Assembly (NCBI RefSeq): GCF_026965535.1
Contig: NZ_CP114039.1
Coordinates: forward strand, 9,469,461-9,533,460
Reading direction: 5' to 3'
From: Corallococcus sp. NCRR
Lineage (GTDB): Bacteria; Myxococcota; Myxococcia; Myxococcales; Myxococcaceae
Length of the DNA stretch: 64,000 nt
The notes under the pieces are model-generated. The model was not told the origin of the DNA, did no database searches, and saw only the letters and a list, made by a program, of their open reading frames with translations. The position numbers were made by a program, and so were the translations under genes. This document shows positions 8,341 to 16,669 of this stretch, piece by piece. How positions within the stretch are numbered: the first letter of the stretch is position 1; the number at the start of each line of letters is the position of its first letter.

Positions 8341-8883
8341 ATGGTGTCCGTGAAACAGCTCCGCCCCTTCGCGGGCGCCTCGCTGGAGTCCTTCCGGTCC
8401 GCGTCCGGTGCAATCGCCCTCATCCAGCAGCCCGTGGACGCCGCCTTCCAGGCCGTGGTGGCCCCGGGCATGGTGGGCATGCGCACGGTGGGGATGGCGC
8501 ACCGCTCGCGCATGGAGGAGCGGCTGCTCGCGATGCTGCGCGACTTCGACAACCTGGAGGTGCACTTCCTCCAGCCGAACCAGGACGGCGAGGAGTTCAC
8601 CGTGGGCCGCACCGACGCGTGCGACCTGATGGTGCCGGAGCCCTCCGTCTCCCAGCACCACGCCACCCTGCGCTGGAACGCGGGCGCCGGGGACTTCTCC
8701 GTGCGCGACGCCCAGTCCATGAACGGCACCTTCATCAACGGCGCGCCCCTGGGCTTCAAGGCCCAGGTGATGCTCCACGACGGCGCCACGCTGGCCTTCG
8801 GCGACGTGCAGTTCCTCTACCTGCGCGCGGAGACGCTGCACGAACAGCTGCGCCTCGCCGTGCCGGGCACGACCGCCCCTTGA
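8341..8883 (+). CDS. FHA-domain protein
   Basis: A 180-residue cytoplasmic protein. The C-terminal half is an FHA phosphothreonine-binding domain with the usual pattern: FTVGRTDACDL, then SVSQHHATL, then SMNGTFING. The first 80 residues have no domain I recognise; they contain a short Gly/Met-rich stretch. FHA domains read Ser/Thr phosphorylation, which is abundant in myxobacteria; no kinase is adjacent, so its partner is unknown. A TTG at 8320 in the same frame is a weaker alternative start. Confidence 0.8.
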   Translation: MVSVKQLRPFAGASLESFRSASGAIALIQQPVDAAFQAVVAPGMVGMRTVGMAHRSRMEERLLAMLRDFDNLEVHFLQPNQDGEEFTVGRTDACDLMVPEPSVSQHHATLRWNAGAGDFSVRDAQSMNGTFINGAPLGFKAQVMLHDGATLAFGDVQFLYLRAETLHEQLRLAVPGTTAP

Positions 8884-8892
8884 AGAAGCGAA

Positions 8893-8921
8893 GGCCCCGC
8901 CTCCTCATGGGAGACAGGGCC
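8893..8921. terminator. Possible bidirectional hairpin between converging genes
   Basis: GGCCC (8893-8897) can pair with GGGCC (8917-8921), enclosing an inner CTCC/GGAG pair, in the 69-bp spacer between two converging genes. The stem is interrupted and there is no T run, so support is weak. Confidence 0.3.
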
Positions 8922-8952
8922 CTCGTTCAAGTCAGCGCGGGCAGCGGCGGGA

Positions 8953-9999
8953 CTACAAGAGCTTCATCAACTCCGCGCGCTTGGCGGCGTACTCCTCGTC
9001 GGAGAGCACGCCCGCGTCCTTCAGCTCCTTGATCTCCTTGAGCCGCTGCGCCGGGCTGCGCGTGTCCGCGGGAGCGGCCGCCTGCGCGGGCTCCGCGGGG
9101 CGCTGCTGCTGCTGCTGGTTCTGCTGGTTGGCGAACATCTGCGCCATGCCGAACCCCATGCCCATGCCCATGCCCTGCATGGCGCCGTCGGAGCCGCCAC
9201 CGCCCTTGGCCATGCCCTCGGACGCGCCGAGCATCGCCTGGCCCTGCGCGTACTGCTGGAAGCCGCCCGCCAGCCGCGAGTACGCCACGTCCTTGGACAG
9301 CTTCTTCAGCGTGACTTCGTCCTCGGGCTTGATGCTGACGACGAAGTTGCCCATGCGGACGATGGTGAGGCCGTAGGAGTCCACGTGCGGCTTGAGGCCG
9401 GCGAGGATCTCCTGCTCCATCTCCTCCACGTAGGCGCCGCTCGTCACGTCCAGCAGCGGCCACTTCTTCTTCACCAGGAGTTCGGCGGTGCGGTCGCGCG
9501 TCACCTTGAGCACCTGGCCCTTGAACCAGCCCAGGAACTCCTCGTTGGTGGCGCGGCCCATGCCGACCAGGCCCACCACGAGCTTCTCCGGCTCCGTCAC
9601 GCGGATGGAGAAGTCGCCGTACACCATGGTGCCGATGCCCAGGCCCGTCTCCGGGTCGCGCACGTCGCCAATGGGGCCGCCGAACTTCACGCCCGTGTGC
9701 TCACGGTTGGAGACGAAGAAGATCTCCGCCATGAACATGTTGCCGCCGGTGAAGCTCTCCAGCAGGCGCGACAGGAACGGGATGTTGTTGGTGTCCAGCG
9801 TGTGGCGGCCGGGCCCCAGCTTGCCCTCCACCTTGCCGTCCTTGACGAACAGCGCCACCTCATCCGCGTCCACGGTGAGCTGCGTCTTCATCCGGACGTT
9901 CTTCTCCGGATACTTGTAGACGATTTCACCCTTCGCGCTGTCCGCGCGGGCGATGAAGTTCCGCTGCGCCTCGCCCTTGATGCTGTCGAAGATCCCCAT
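8953..9999 (-). CDS. SPFH/virion-core-like protein with C-terminal SHOCT domain
   Basis: A 348-residue protein. Residues about 20-250 resemble the SPFH/virion core (YdjI-type) family: an early KGEIVYKYPEKNV strand, a GPGRHTLDTNNIPFL segment and a long beta-rich region. A Gly/Met/Gln-rich linker follows (with a QQQQQ run), and the last 35 residues form a short SHOCT-type helix pair (AQRLKEIKELKDAGVLSDEEYAAKR). SPFH proteins form membrane-associated ring scaffolds; SHOCT is often an oligomerisation tail. No transmembrane segment is visible. The ATG at 9999 matches the usual family N-terminus MGIFDSIKG. A 199-bp spacer upstream holds two small hairpins (10081-10094 with a GAAA loop and 10140-10155). 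Confidence 0.75.
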   Translation of the reverse strand: MGIFDSIKGEAQRNFIARADSAKGEIVYKYPEKNVRMKTQLTVDADEVALFVKDGKVEGKLGPGRHTLDTNNIPFLSRLLESFTGGNMFMAEIFFVSNREHTGVKFGGPIGDVRDPETGLGIGTMVYGDFSIRVTEPEKLVVGLVGMGRATNEEFLGWFKGQVLKVTRDRTAELLVKKKWPLLDVTSGAYVEEMEQEILAGLKPHVDSYGLTIVRMGNFVVSIKPEDEVTLKKLSKDVAYSRLAGGFQQYAQGQAMLGASEGMAKGGGGSDGAMQGMGMGMGFGMAQMFANQQNQQQQQRPAEPAQAAAPADTRSPAQRLKEIKELKDAGVLSDEEYAAKRAELMKLL

Positions 10000-10198
10000 G
10001 TCTGTTTCAGCGCCTCCGTGGCCGCCTGGGCGGCAGGTCTTCAAAGCTTCGTAACGCCTACCCCTAAATGCGGGGCCCCCGGCGCGAAAGCGCCACCGCG
10101 CTGCCGCCCCGGCATCCTCCTCTGGAACATACCAGCTTCACGGGCGCCTGCCCGTCCGGCCGGCCCCCTGGCAGTCCACTCTCCAACCCGCCAGTGAC

Positions 10199-10999
10199 TC
10201 AACCCCAGCGGCTGACCAGACGTTCCCGGTCCAGGAACCGGATGCTGGCCGCCAGCAGGATGACGTCCAGCACCACCACCACCCCGCCCTGGATGGCGTA
10301 GTAGCCCATGCCCGCCTTGAGCACGCCGGCCACCTGGCCCCCCACCAGCCCCACCAGCGGCAGCACCACCAGCGCGGACAGCTGCTGCGCCATGCGCGCC
10401 TCGCTCACCCGGGCGGAGATGAGCACCGCGACGCCGTTGCCGAAGAAGGCGAACAGCGGCGCGAGCACGAAGACGCCGAAGCCCCACAGCGCGTTGGGCA
10501 TCAGCGGCGCGCCCACCAGCGGCCACGCCACCCAGTCCACGCCCACGCAGAACAGCGCGAAGGCCACCCAGGTCAGCACCACCGCGGGCACCAGCGCGGC
10601 CAGGCACTTGCCCGCCACCAGCTCCGCCGCGGACACGGGCGACGCGAGCAGCGGCTCCAGCGTGCGGCGCTCCTTCTCCCCCGCCACGCTCTGGGACGCG
10701 ATGAGGATGGGGATGAAGACGGGCATCACCAGGAACATGCCGAACCAGTCGGTGAGCGACTTGTCGATGAGGAAGCGCGCCGCGCTCGCGCCCAGGGGCA
10801 GCGTGGGGTCGTAGAAGAGCGCCACCATGCGCAGGTCCGATTGGTCCGGCTGCCGCACGTACGTCCACACCACTCCGATGGGCACCGTCACCATCACCAG
10901 GGGCAGCACCGCCATGGACACGAGCAGGCCCACGTTCTTGCGCAGGTCCAGCGAGTCCTTCCAGAACACCGCCAACGCGCGTCGCGGCCGGAAGGCCAT
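10199..10999 (-). CDS. ABC-2 type transporter permease
   Basis: A 266-residue integral membrane protein with about six hydrophobic segments. After the first segment comes the ABC-2/NatB-like hallmark ASQSVAGEKERRTLEPLLASPVS, found in export permeases that work with a separate ATPase. The substrate is unknown. The ATG at 10999 lies two bases after the ATPase stop codon, so the two are cotranscribed and probably form one exporter. Confidence 0.87.
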   Translation of the reverse strand: MAFRPRRALAVFWKDSLDLRKNVGLLVSMAVLPLVMVTVPIGVVWTYVRQPDQSDLRMVALFYDPTLPLGASAARFLIDKSLTDWFGMFLVMPVFIPILIASQSVAGEKERRTLEPLLASPVSAAELVAGKCLAALVPAVVLTWVAFALFCVGVDWVAWPLVGAPLMPNALWGFGVFVLAPLFAFFGNGVAVLISARVSEARMAQQLSALVVLPLVGLVGGQVAGVLKAGMGYYAIQGGVVVVLDVILLAASIRFLDRERLVSRWG

Positions 11000-11001
11000 G
11001 C

Positions 11002-11961
11002 TCACGTCCCCTCTTCCCGCAGCAGGTCCAGGTACACCTCTTCCAACGGGCGCTGCGCGGGCACCACGCTGTGCACGCGGGCCCCCGCCCTCACCAGGCA
11101 CGCCACCACGTCCGGCGCCCGCGCCTCATCCGCCAGCATCACCCGCAGGCGCCCGCCCTCCACCAGCACGTTGGGCCGGAAGGGCAGCGCCGCCAGCGCG
11201 GTGACGAAGCCTCGCGCGTCGCCCTCCACGCGCACGTCCAGCGACTGCCCCGCGCGGCGCAGCTCGCGCACCGGGCCCAGCGCCAGCAGGCGGCGGCGCA
11301 CCACGGCCACGCGCTCGCACAGCCGCTCCACCTCCGACAGGTTGTGCGAGCACAGCACGATGGTGCGCCCTTCGGAGGCCAGCTCCGCCACCGCGTCGCG
11401 CACGGTGCGCGCGGACTCCGGGTCCAGGCCGCTGGTGGGCTCGTCCAGGAAGATGACGCGCGGGTCGTGCACCAGCGTGCGCACGATGGCCAGCTTCTGG
11501 CGCATGCCCTTGCTGAAGCCGCCGCACGGGTCGTCCTCGCGGCCCCCCAGCCCGAAGCGGTCCAGGTAGTGCTTCGCCCGGGGCCACGCGACGGACTCGT
11601 CCATCTCATGCAGCTTCATGAAGAAGCGCAGGTTCTCCCGCGCGGTGAGCCGGTCGTAGAGCCCGGGCTGCTCGGTGAGCAGCCCCACCACCTTGCGCAG
11701 CGACTCGCCGTCGTGCGTGACGGAGTGGCCCCACACCTCCGCGTCGCCGCTGGAGGGCTTGAGCAGCCCCGTCAGCATGCGCACCGTCGTCGTCTTTCCC
11801 GCGCCGTTGGGGCCCAGGAGGCCGAACACCTCCCCGGGCCGCACGTCGAAGGTGAGGTCCTCCACGGCGGTGCGCTCGCCGAAGCGCTTCGCCAGGCCGC
11901 GCACGCGCAGGCCGCCCCTCGCCAGGGGCTCCGCGAGCGGGGGCGGGACGAGGATGCTCAC
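11002..11961 (-). CDS. ABC transporter ATP-binding protein (exporter type)
   Basis: A 319-residue ATPase. The Walker A motif is GPNGAGKTTT, the signature is the FSKGMRQKL variant common in ABC-2 exporters, Walker B is VIFLDEPTSGLD, and the switch His is in CSHNLSEV. The last 80 residues form the regulatory C-terminal region usual in drug and Na+ exporters. The GTG start at 11961 shares a GTGA overlap with the stop of the upstream glycosyltransferase gene, and the permease follows two bases after its stop. The coupling suggests the exporter and glycosyltransferase act in the same envelope process. Confidence 0.9.
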   Translation of the reverse strand: MSILVPPPLAEPLARGGLRVRGLAKRFGERTAVEDLTFDVRPGEVFGLLGPNGAGKTTTVRMLTGLLKPSSGDAEVWGHSVTHDGESLRKVVGLLTEQPGLYDRLTARENLRFFMKLHEMDESVAWPRAKHYLDRFGLGGREDDPCGGFSKGMRQKLAIVRTLVHDPRVIFLDEPTSGLDPESARTVRDAVAELASEGRTIVLCSHNLSEVERLCERVAVVRRRLLALGPVRELRRAGQSLDVRVEGDARGFVTALAALPFRPNVLVEGGRLRVMLADEARAPDVVACLVRAGARVHSVVPAQRPLEEVYLDLLREEGT

Positions 11962-14270
11962 TCGATGGTCACCAGGACGAACTTGTTGTTGATGTCCCGG
12001 TCGATGAGGGTGACGTTCTTGTCGGCGCCCACCGCGTTGCGCAGCAGGTTCACGCGGTTGTGCTCCACCAGCGCCCACTCGCGGCCGGGCCGCGCCGCGT
12101 ACTGGCGCATGCGCGTGTTGGCGTCGTTGGCGCGGAACTGCTCCACCGTGTTGCGCGAGTAGAACGTCTCCCCGCGCCAGTTCATCATGTACGCGGCGAT
12201 GGGCTCCCCCGGCTGGCGCTGGTTGTAGTAGCGCCAGAACAGGTCGCGCTGCGTCCAGTGGTGGGACAGGTCCACCCAGTGGCCCCAGTTGAACCAGAGC
12301 GCGAACGCCGCGGCCAGGCCCCAGAAGGTGCTGAACAAGAGCACGCGCGAGCGCTGCAGCGCGGCCACCGCCGCCAGCACGCCGGCCACGCCGAACGCGA
12401 AGCCCATGCCCACCTTCACGTTGATGGTCCCGGACAGGGCCTTGAACAGCGCGTCCGACGCGGGCGGCCCCTTGAAGCCGCGCACCGCCAGCGCCACGCC
12501 CACCAGCGCCAGGCCGAAGCCCACCGCCTGGAGCACCGTGCGCCCCGGCGCCTCCTCCGGCCGCGACGCCTGCCAGAAGAGGAAGCCCGCGAGCGCCACC
12601 AGCGCCACGCCCCACAGCCCCATCGCGGACACCTGCCCCTGTGACGCCACCGCGACAAGCGTGGCCCCGCCGGTGAGCAGCAGGCCCAGCGCCACCGCGC
12701 GCGCCGCGGCCGGGCGCTCCAGCTTCGCCTTGGAGGAGAACGCGTCGAAGGCCAGGTACACGCCGAAGGCCAGCAGCACCAGCGTCACCAGGTCGCCCAT
12801 CCACAGCGGGCGCGAGGAGAAGAACGCGATGGGCTTGGAGACCAGGTCCTGCGGATAGGGCCGGTCGTAGTTGTAGACGAACAGGTCGGTGAAGTCCTTG
12901 GGGTTCTCCGCCAGGTCCTTGCCCACCAGGATGAAGAGCACCAGGCCGAAGATGAGGCTCACCGCGTGCTCGTGGATGCCGTCCTTCCACAACCGGTCCA
13001 CGAACAGCGCGATGAGGATGGCCAGGCCCGGCAGGATGGGGAACACGTAGTGGTGGAACTTCGTGGCGCTGGAGGCCAGCAGGTAGAACGCGAACGCCAC
13101 CCACAGCACGGCGATGAGCGCCAGGTGGTCCGCCTTGTCGCGCGAGCGCAGCTTGAGCCGCGACACGACCGCGAACGCGCCGGGCACCAGCGCCACCCAC
13201 GGGAAGATGGCGAAGCCACCCTGTTCGATGAAGTAGGTGAACGACCCGCCGGGCGTGGTGGTGTGCACGCCCGCGGTGAGGCGGTTCAGGTGGTCGTGGA
13301 TGAAGAAGCGGTACCAGAACAGCTTGCCCTCGTCGTCCACGCCGTCGAAGAGCACCAGCGTCAGGTACCAGGGCACCGCCACCGCCGCGAACACCAGGAT
13401 GCCCGTGCCCAGCTTCATCCGGTACATCTGCGCCCACAGCACGGGCATGGCCCGCGTGCCCGCGCGCACCTGGGCGCGGACCTCGCCGCTGGTGAGCCAG
13501 CGCAGGTGCGCCTCCAGGCTCTCGCGGCTCCACGGGATGACGCCCGCCACCGCGTACAGCACCAGGATGACCGCGGGCAGGCCCACGCCCAAGAGGCCCT
13601 TGGCCAGCGTGGCCAGGCCCGCGAAGACGTAGAACGCGTACCACCAGCCGGCGCGGTGCTTCGTGGTGTCATCCAACTGGCCGATGATGGCGCACGCCAT
13701 GGCGCACACGAAGGTGGTGACGAAGGGCGTGTCGGTGACGGTCTGCCGGGTGAGCAGGAAGTACAGCGGCATGGTGGCCAGCACGAAGCCCGTGGCCAGG
13801 CCCGCGCGCATGTTCACCGTGCGCGCCACCGCCAGCGACAGGAGCGCCACGGCGGTGATGCTCAGCAGGGCGAAGGGCATGCGCATGCCCCACTCCGTGT
13901 AGAGCCCCATGGCGCCGTCGCCGCGCAGCGCGCCGACGATGTTCATCCCCAGCGCCTGCATCCACATGGTGAGCGGCGGCTTGGAGAAGAACCACGCGTT
14001 CTCCCAGAAGGGATAGACGTAGTCGGAGCGCTGGATCATCTGCCGGCCCACTTCGCCGTAGTGCGTCTCCCAGGGGTCCCACAGGCCGACCGCGCCCAGG
14101 TAGGGCACGAAGAGCAGCGCCGCGAAGCCCGCGGTCGCGAGCACGACGCGCGCGCTGAAGGACAGGGACAGCCACCGCCGCCCCCATGAAGACGTCAGGG
14201 TGTCCTCACCGAGGATGGCCTGGGTGAAGGTGGAATCCCCCTGCGAGTTCTTTTCGCCGTCGCTTGCCAC
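11958..14270 (-). CDS. ArnT-like family 39 glycosyltransferase, multi-pass membrane protein
   Basis: A 770-residue GT-C fold protein. An N-terminal helix is followed by the catalytic-loop pattern DPWETHYGEVGRQM and the FFSKPPLTMWMQ segment typical of ArnT/PMT-like enzymes. About a dozen membrane spans follow and a periplasmic-type soluble region closes the protein. Such enzymes move a sugar from a polyprenyl-phosphate donor to lipid A, protein or another acceptor; the acceptor here is unknown. The GTG start at 14270 has AGGAG nine bases upstream. It is the first gene of a coupled unit with an ABC exporter. A similar gene lies at 60889-62739. Confidence 0.82.
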   Translation of the reverse strand: MASDGEKNSQGDSTFTQAILGEDTLTSSWGRRWLSLSFSARVVLATAGFAALLFVPYLGAVGLWDPWETHYGEVGRQMIQRSDYVYPFWENAWFFSKPPLTMWMQALGMNIVGALRGDGAMGLYTEWGMRMPFALLSITAVALLSLAVARTVNMRAGLATGFVLATMPLYFLLTRQTVTDTPFVTTFVCAMACAIIGQLDDTTKHRAGWWYAFYVFAGLATLAKGLLGVGLPAVILVLYAVAGVIPWSRESLEAHLRWLTSGEVRAQVRAGTRAMPVLWAQMYRMKLGTGILVFAAVAVPWYLTLVLFDGVDDEGKLFWYRFFIHDHLNRLTAGVHTTTPGGSFTYFIEQGGFAIFPWVALVPGAFAVVSRLKLRSRDKADHLALIAVLWVAFAFYLLASSATKFHHYVFPILPGLAILIALFVDRLWKDGIHEHAVSLIFGLVLFILVGKDLAENPKDFTDLFVYNYDRPYPQDLVSKPIAFFSSRPLWMGDLVTLVLLAFGVYLAFDAFSSKAKLERPAAARAVALGLLLTGGATLVAVASQGQVSAMGLWGVALVALAGFLFWQASRPEEAPGRTVLQAVGFGLALVGVALAVRGFKGPPASDALFKALSGTINVKVGMGFAFGVAGVLAAVAALQRSRVLLFSTFWGLAAAFALWFNWGHWVDLSHHWTQRDLFWRYYNQRQPGEPIAAYMMNWRGETFYSRNTVEQFRANDANTRMRQYAARPGREWALVEHNRVNLLRNAVGADKNVTLIDRDINNKFVLVTIE

Positions 14271-14568
14271 GCGCGAGTGCTCCTTCGTCGTCCGGGACGG
14301 GCCACCGTGAACCCCATGGGGCCGGGGGGCTTATACCCCCGCCACCCCCGCCGGTCGACCGACCTGGAAGGGGGTGCGTCGTTCTCGCGCCAGCGCACGC
14401 GCATCCGCGTGCACAGGGGCTGTGCAGGCGCCTGTACAGCCGCACGGGCAAGTCCGCGGAAGGCCGTCCTCCAGCCAGGGGGCACGGGCCTTGAAGAGGC
14501 CCCCCATCACGAAGCCTGACCGCGTGGCCGGAACGCGCAGGGCCGCTCAACGTCGATGAGGAGTCGTG
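14271..14568. other. Divergent intergenic region with palindromic element
   Basis: This 298-bp stretch lies between the divergent glycosyltransferase and exported-protein genes. I see no convincing gene in it. It holds the palindromic element annotated at 14410-14441 and must carry both promoters, but I found no strong -35/-10 pair. Confidence 0.5.
14410..14441. promoter_or_regulatory. Overlapping palindromes with CTGTRCAG half-sites, candidate operator
   Basis: 14418-14429 and 14430-14441 form a 24-bp palindrome with one mismatch, containing CTGTGCAG (14420-14427) and CTGTACAG (14432-14439) exactly 12 bp apart. Upstream, TGCACAG (14410-14416) pairs perfectly with CTGTGCA (14420-14426), so the two structures exclude each other. 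The layout suits a dimeric regulator binding tandem sites; the regulator is unknown. Confidence 0.4.
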
Positions 14569-15786
14569 ATGCTGGTTTCAGCGGTGACCCTGGGATGTGC
14601 CCTCGTGCTGGGGCAGGTGGAGGCGGAGCCCTGGGACTTCCAGATGGCCGTTCCGGATGCGTCCTCCCCCCGGCAATCCGACGCCGGGCAGGCTCGGTGC
14701 CTCACCCTGCCGCCCACGCCCGCCGTGCCTTCCGGAGCGTGGCGCGCCCGCTGCGACGACGCGAAGAAGGAGTGCCTGGTGTCGCCCGCCTACGAGCTGG
14801 ACTCGGAGGGCCACGAGAAGGACCAGCCGATGCAGCGGGTGGACCGGTGCGTCACGAACCTGATGCCCACGGAGTTGGCGCGCCAGTACCGCATGGTGCC
14901 CGCCATCGCGGAGGCGCCACCGGGCTGGTACCGCGACGAGCGCGGGCGGGTGCTCCAGTACAACTTCGACCTGCACCGGCGCGTCTACGTGGGCGGGGCC
15001 TGGGCGCCGCGCTGGCTGGAGCGGACGGACCGCCTGGACCAGCGCGTGCGGGTGGACTTCGGCGTGGACATCGAGTGGCCGGGAGACTCGGACCGGCTGC
15101 ACCGGCTGACGCTGCTGGACACGGAGCTGTACCTGGGGGACGCGGACTCCTACGAGGCCACGCTCCTGCGCTACGACTTCCGCAGCCAGAACGACGCGCC
15201 GCTCTTCCGGGTGACGACCTTCTACGGCCGCCCCCGGCGCTTCGACATCTACGCCAACCTGGGCTTCTGGATGGAGCTGCTCCACGGTGAGCAGGTGCGC
15301 CGCGAGGACGCGCACGCGGACTTCCTCTCCCTGGCCGCGATGAACGTGACGCTGGACCTGTGGCACTCGAGCGACCTCGTGTCCTACGTGCGCGTGCGGA
15401 CCGGGCCCGCCGTGGAGCGCGACCGGACGAACGGCTTCTTCACGCTCGTTCCGGCGGCGGCGTTGGAGGGGGACTTCACGCTGGACCGGGACGGCTTCCA
15501 CCACGTGCGCTTCGGCGCGGAGGCCCAGAAGGTGCTCTTCGCGGAGGCGGTGGAGGGCCGGCCCCTGCGTCCGGAGCGGCTGAGGCTGCGCGCGGGCTAC
15601 GAGTTCATCGCGCTGGCCATCAACGACCAGCCCGTGAGCGTGACGCTGGATGGACGCGGGACGTGGCGCGACGACGTGGCGAACGCGCCCGCCGGCTGGG
15701 AGTGGTCCGCGCAGGCGGGCCTGCGCTTCTCCATGTGGGCCCCGGCCAGAAGGACCGCGCCGACGTCCGCTCCTGGAAAGGGCTAG
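14569..15786 (+). CDS. Exported protein of unknown function
   Basis: A 405-residue protein with an N-terminal signal peptide (hydrophobic to about residue 16, Ala-containing cleavage region). I recognise no family. After residue 110 it is rich in alternating hydrophobic and charged residues with many aromatic-ended strands, which suggests an outer-membrane beta-barrel or a large beta-sandwich; this is only an impression. Four Cys lie in the first 105 residues. The ATG at 14569 has a GAGGAG site seven bases upstream. The gene after it starts eight bases past its stop codon and encodes a similar-looking exported protein, so the two probably act together. Confidence 0.65.
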   Translation: MLVSAVTLGCALVLGQVEAEPWDFQMAVPDASSPRQSDAGQARCLTLPPTPAVPSGAWRARCDDAKKECLVSPAYELDSEGHEKDQPMQRVDRCVTNLMPTELARQYRMVPAIAEAPPGWYRDERGRVLQYNFDLHRRVYVGGAWAPRWLERTDRLDQRVRVDFGVDIEWPGDSDRLHRLTLLDTELYLGDADSYEATLLRYDFRSQNDAPLFRVTTFYGRPRRFDIYANLGFWMELLHGEQVRREDAHADFLSLAAMNVTLDLWHSSDLVSYVRVRTGPAVERDRTNGFFTLVPAAALEGDFTLDRDGFHHVRFGAEAQKVLFAEAVEGRPLRPERLRLRAGYEFIALAINDQPVSVTLDGRGTWRDDVANAPAGWEWSAQAGLRFSMWAPARRTAPTSAPGKG

Positions 15787-15793
15787 GTCCGGG

Positions 15794-16651
15794 ATGGTGG
15801 CGCTCGCGCTGGCATTGCTCCTGGGCACCGCGCCGGGCCTGCCCTGTCAGGGCCAGACGGCGGCCGGGGAGACGTTCCCCACCTGCTTCGACCCCGGCAC
15901 CGGCTGGGTGCTGGGCACCGGCTTGCGCGTGCAGGACGACGCGGAGGCCCTCGCCGTGCGCACGGGGTTCCTCGTCCGCTCGGTGCGCTTGAGCGGCAGC
16001 AAGACGGACTCGCTGTGGCTCGACTCGCACCGGCTGCTCATGACGGAGGCGTGGGGCGGCGAGCACCAGGGGCTGACCTTCACCGCGTACGACGGCCTCT
16101 TGCGCAGGCACGTGGAGGAAGGCTCCCTGCTCGTCACCCTCGGCCGGCCCCGGCAAATCCCCTTCCCGTTCGACGTGGCCCTCGCCGTGCGCGCGGCGCA
16201 CCTGGAGCGGCGCGTCTGGGAGGGCCCGGGCTGGACGCTGGAGACGGGCCGCGTGGGGCTGCTGTTGGATCCGCTCCGCACGAACACGGAGTGGGGCTGG
16301 CTGGCCGTGGGCCCCGCCGCGAGCCATGCGCTGCGGCACGCGCCGGAGGGCACGCGGAACGAGGTGTCCCCCTTCACGTCCCTGCTGCTCGACGCGGGCT
16401 GGGAGACGCGGGATGGCAGGTGGGCCCTGCGCGCGACCGGGCTCGCTGGCTGGAGCTTCGACTTCGACGGCGGCGCCCATTTCCGGGCGCGGGGGGAGGT
16501 CGCGCTGGAGCACGTGCTCCTCGCGGTCAACGACGCGCCGGTGTTCGCGCGGCTCACGGCCACGGGCGTGCGCGACGACGCGGGCCTCTACCGGCGCGAC
16601 GAGGGGATGCTGGGGGTGGGGCTCGCGGTGCGCCCGTTCGGCGAGCGCTGA
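15794..16651 (+). CDS. Exported protein of unknown function, partner of the preceding gene
   Basis: A 285-residue protein with a signal peptide (MVALALALLLGTAPGLPCQG). The mature part has repeated strand-like segments of about ten residues ending in aromatic or charged residues, again suggestive of a beta-barrel. No family is recognised. The ATG at 15794 is eight bases after the previous stop, so the genes are cotranscribed. A segment near its C-terminus (HVLLAVNDAPVFARLTATG) resembles the EFIALAINDQPVSVTLDG segment of the upstream protein, so the two may be distant paralogues. It ends 18 bp from the converging rhomboid gene. Confidence 0.6.
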   Translation: MVALALALLLGTAPGLPCQGQTAAGETFPTCFDPGTGWVLGTGLRVQDDAEALAVRTGFLVRSVRLSGSKTDSLWLDSHRLLMTEAWGGEHQGLTFTAYDGLLRRHVEEGSLLVTLGRPRQIPFPFDVALAVRAAHLERRVWEGPGWTLETGRVGLLLDPLRTNTEWGWLAVGPAASHALRHAPEGTRNEVSPFTSLLLDAGWETRDGRWALRATGLAGWSFDFDGGAHFRARGEVALEHVLLAVNDAPVFARLTATGVRDDAGLYRRDEGMLGVGLAVRPFGER

Positions 16652-16669
16652 GCTCCCACGTCACCGCCT

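Noticed and set aside
11962-13644. Long N-terminal extension of the ABC ATPase
   Set aside because: It overlaps the glycosyltransferase gene in another frame and has shadow composition; the ATPase begins normally at the GTG 11961.
14420-14439. CTGT...ACAG pattern as a LexA box
   Set aside because: The half-sites are 12 bp apart rather than the 8 bp of a LexA site, and the adjacent genes are not DNA-repair genes.
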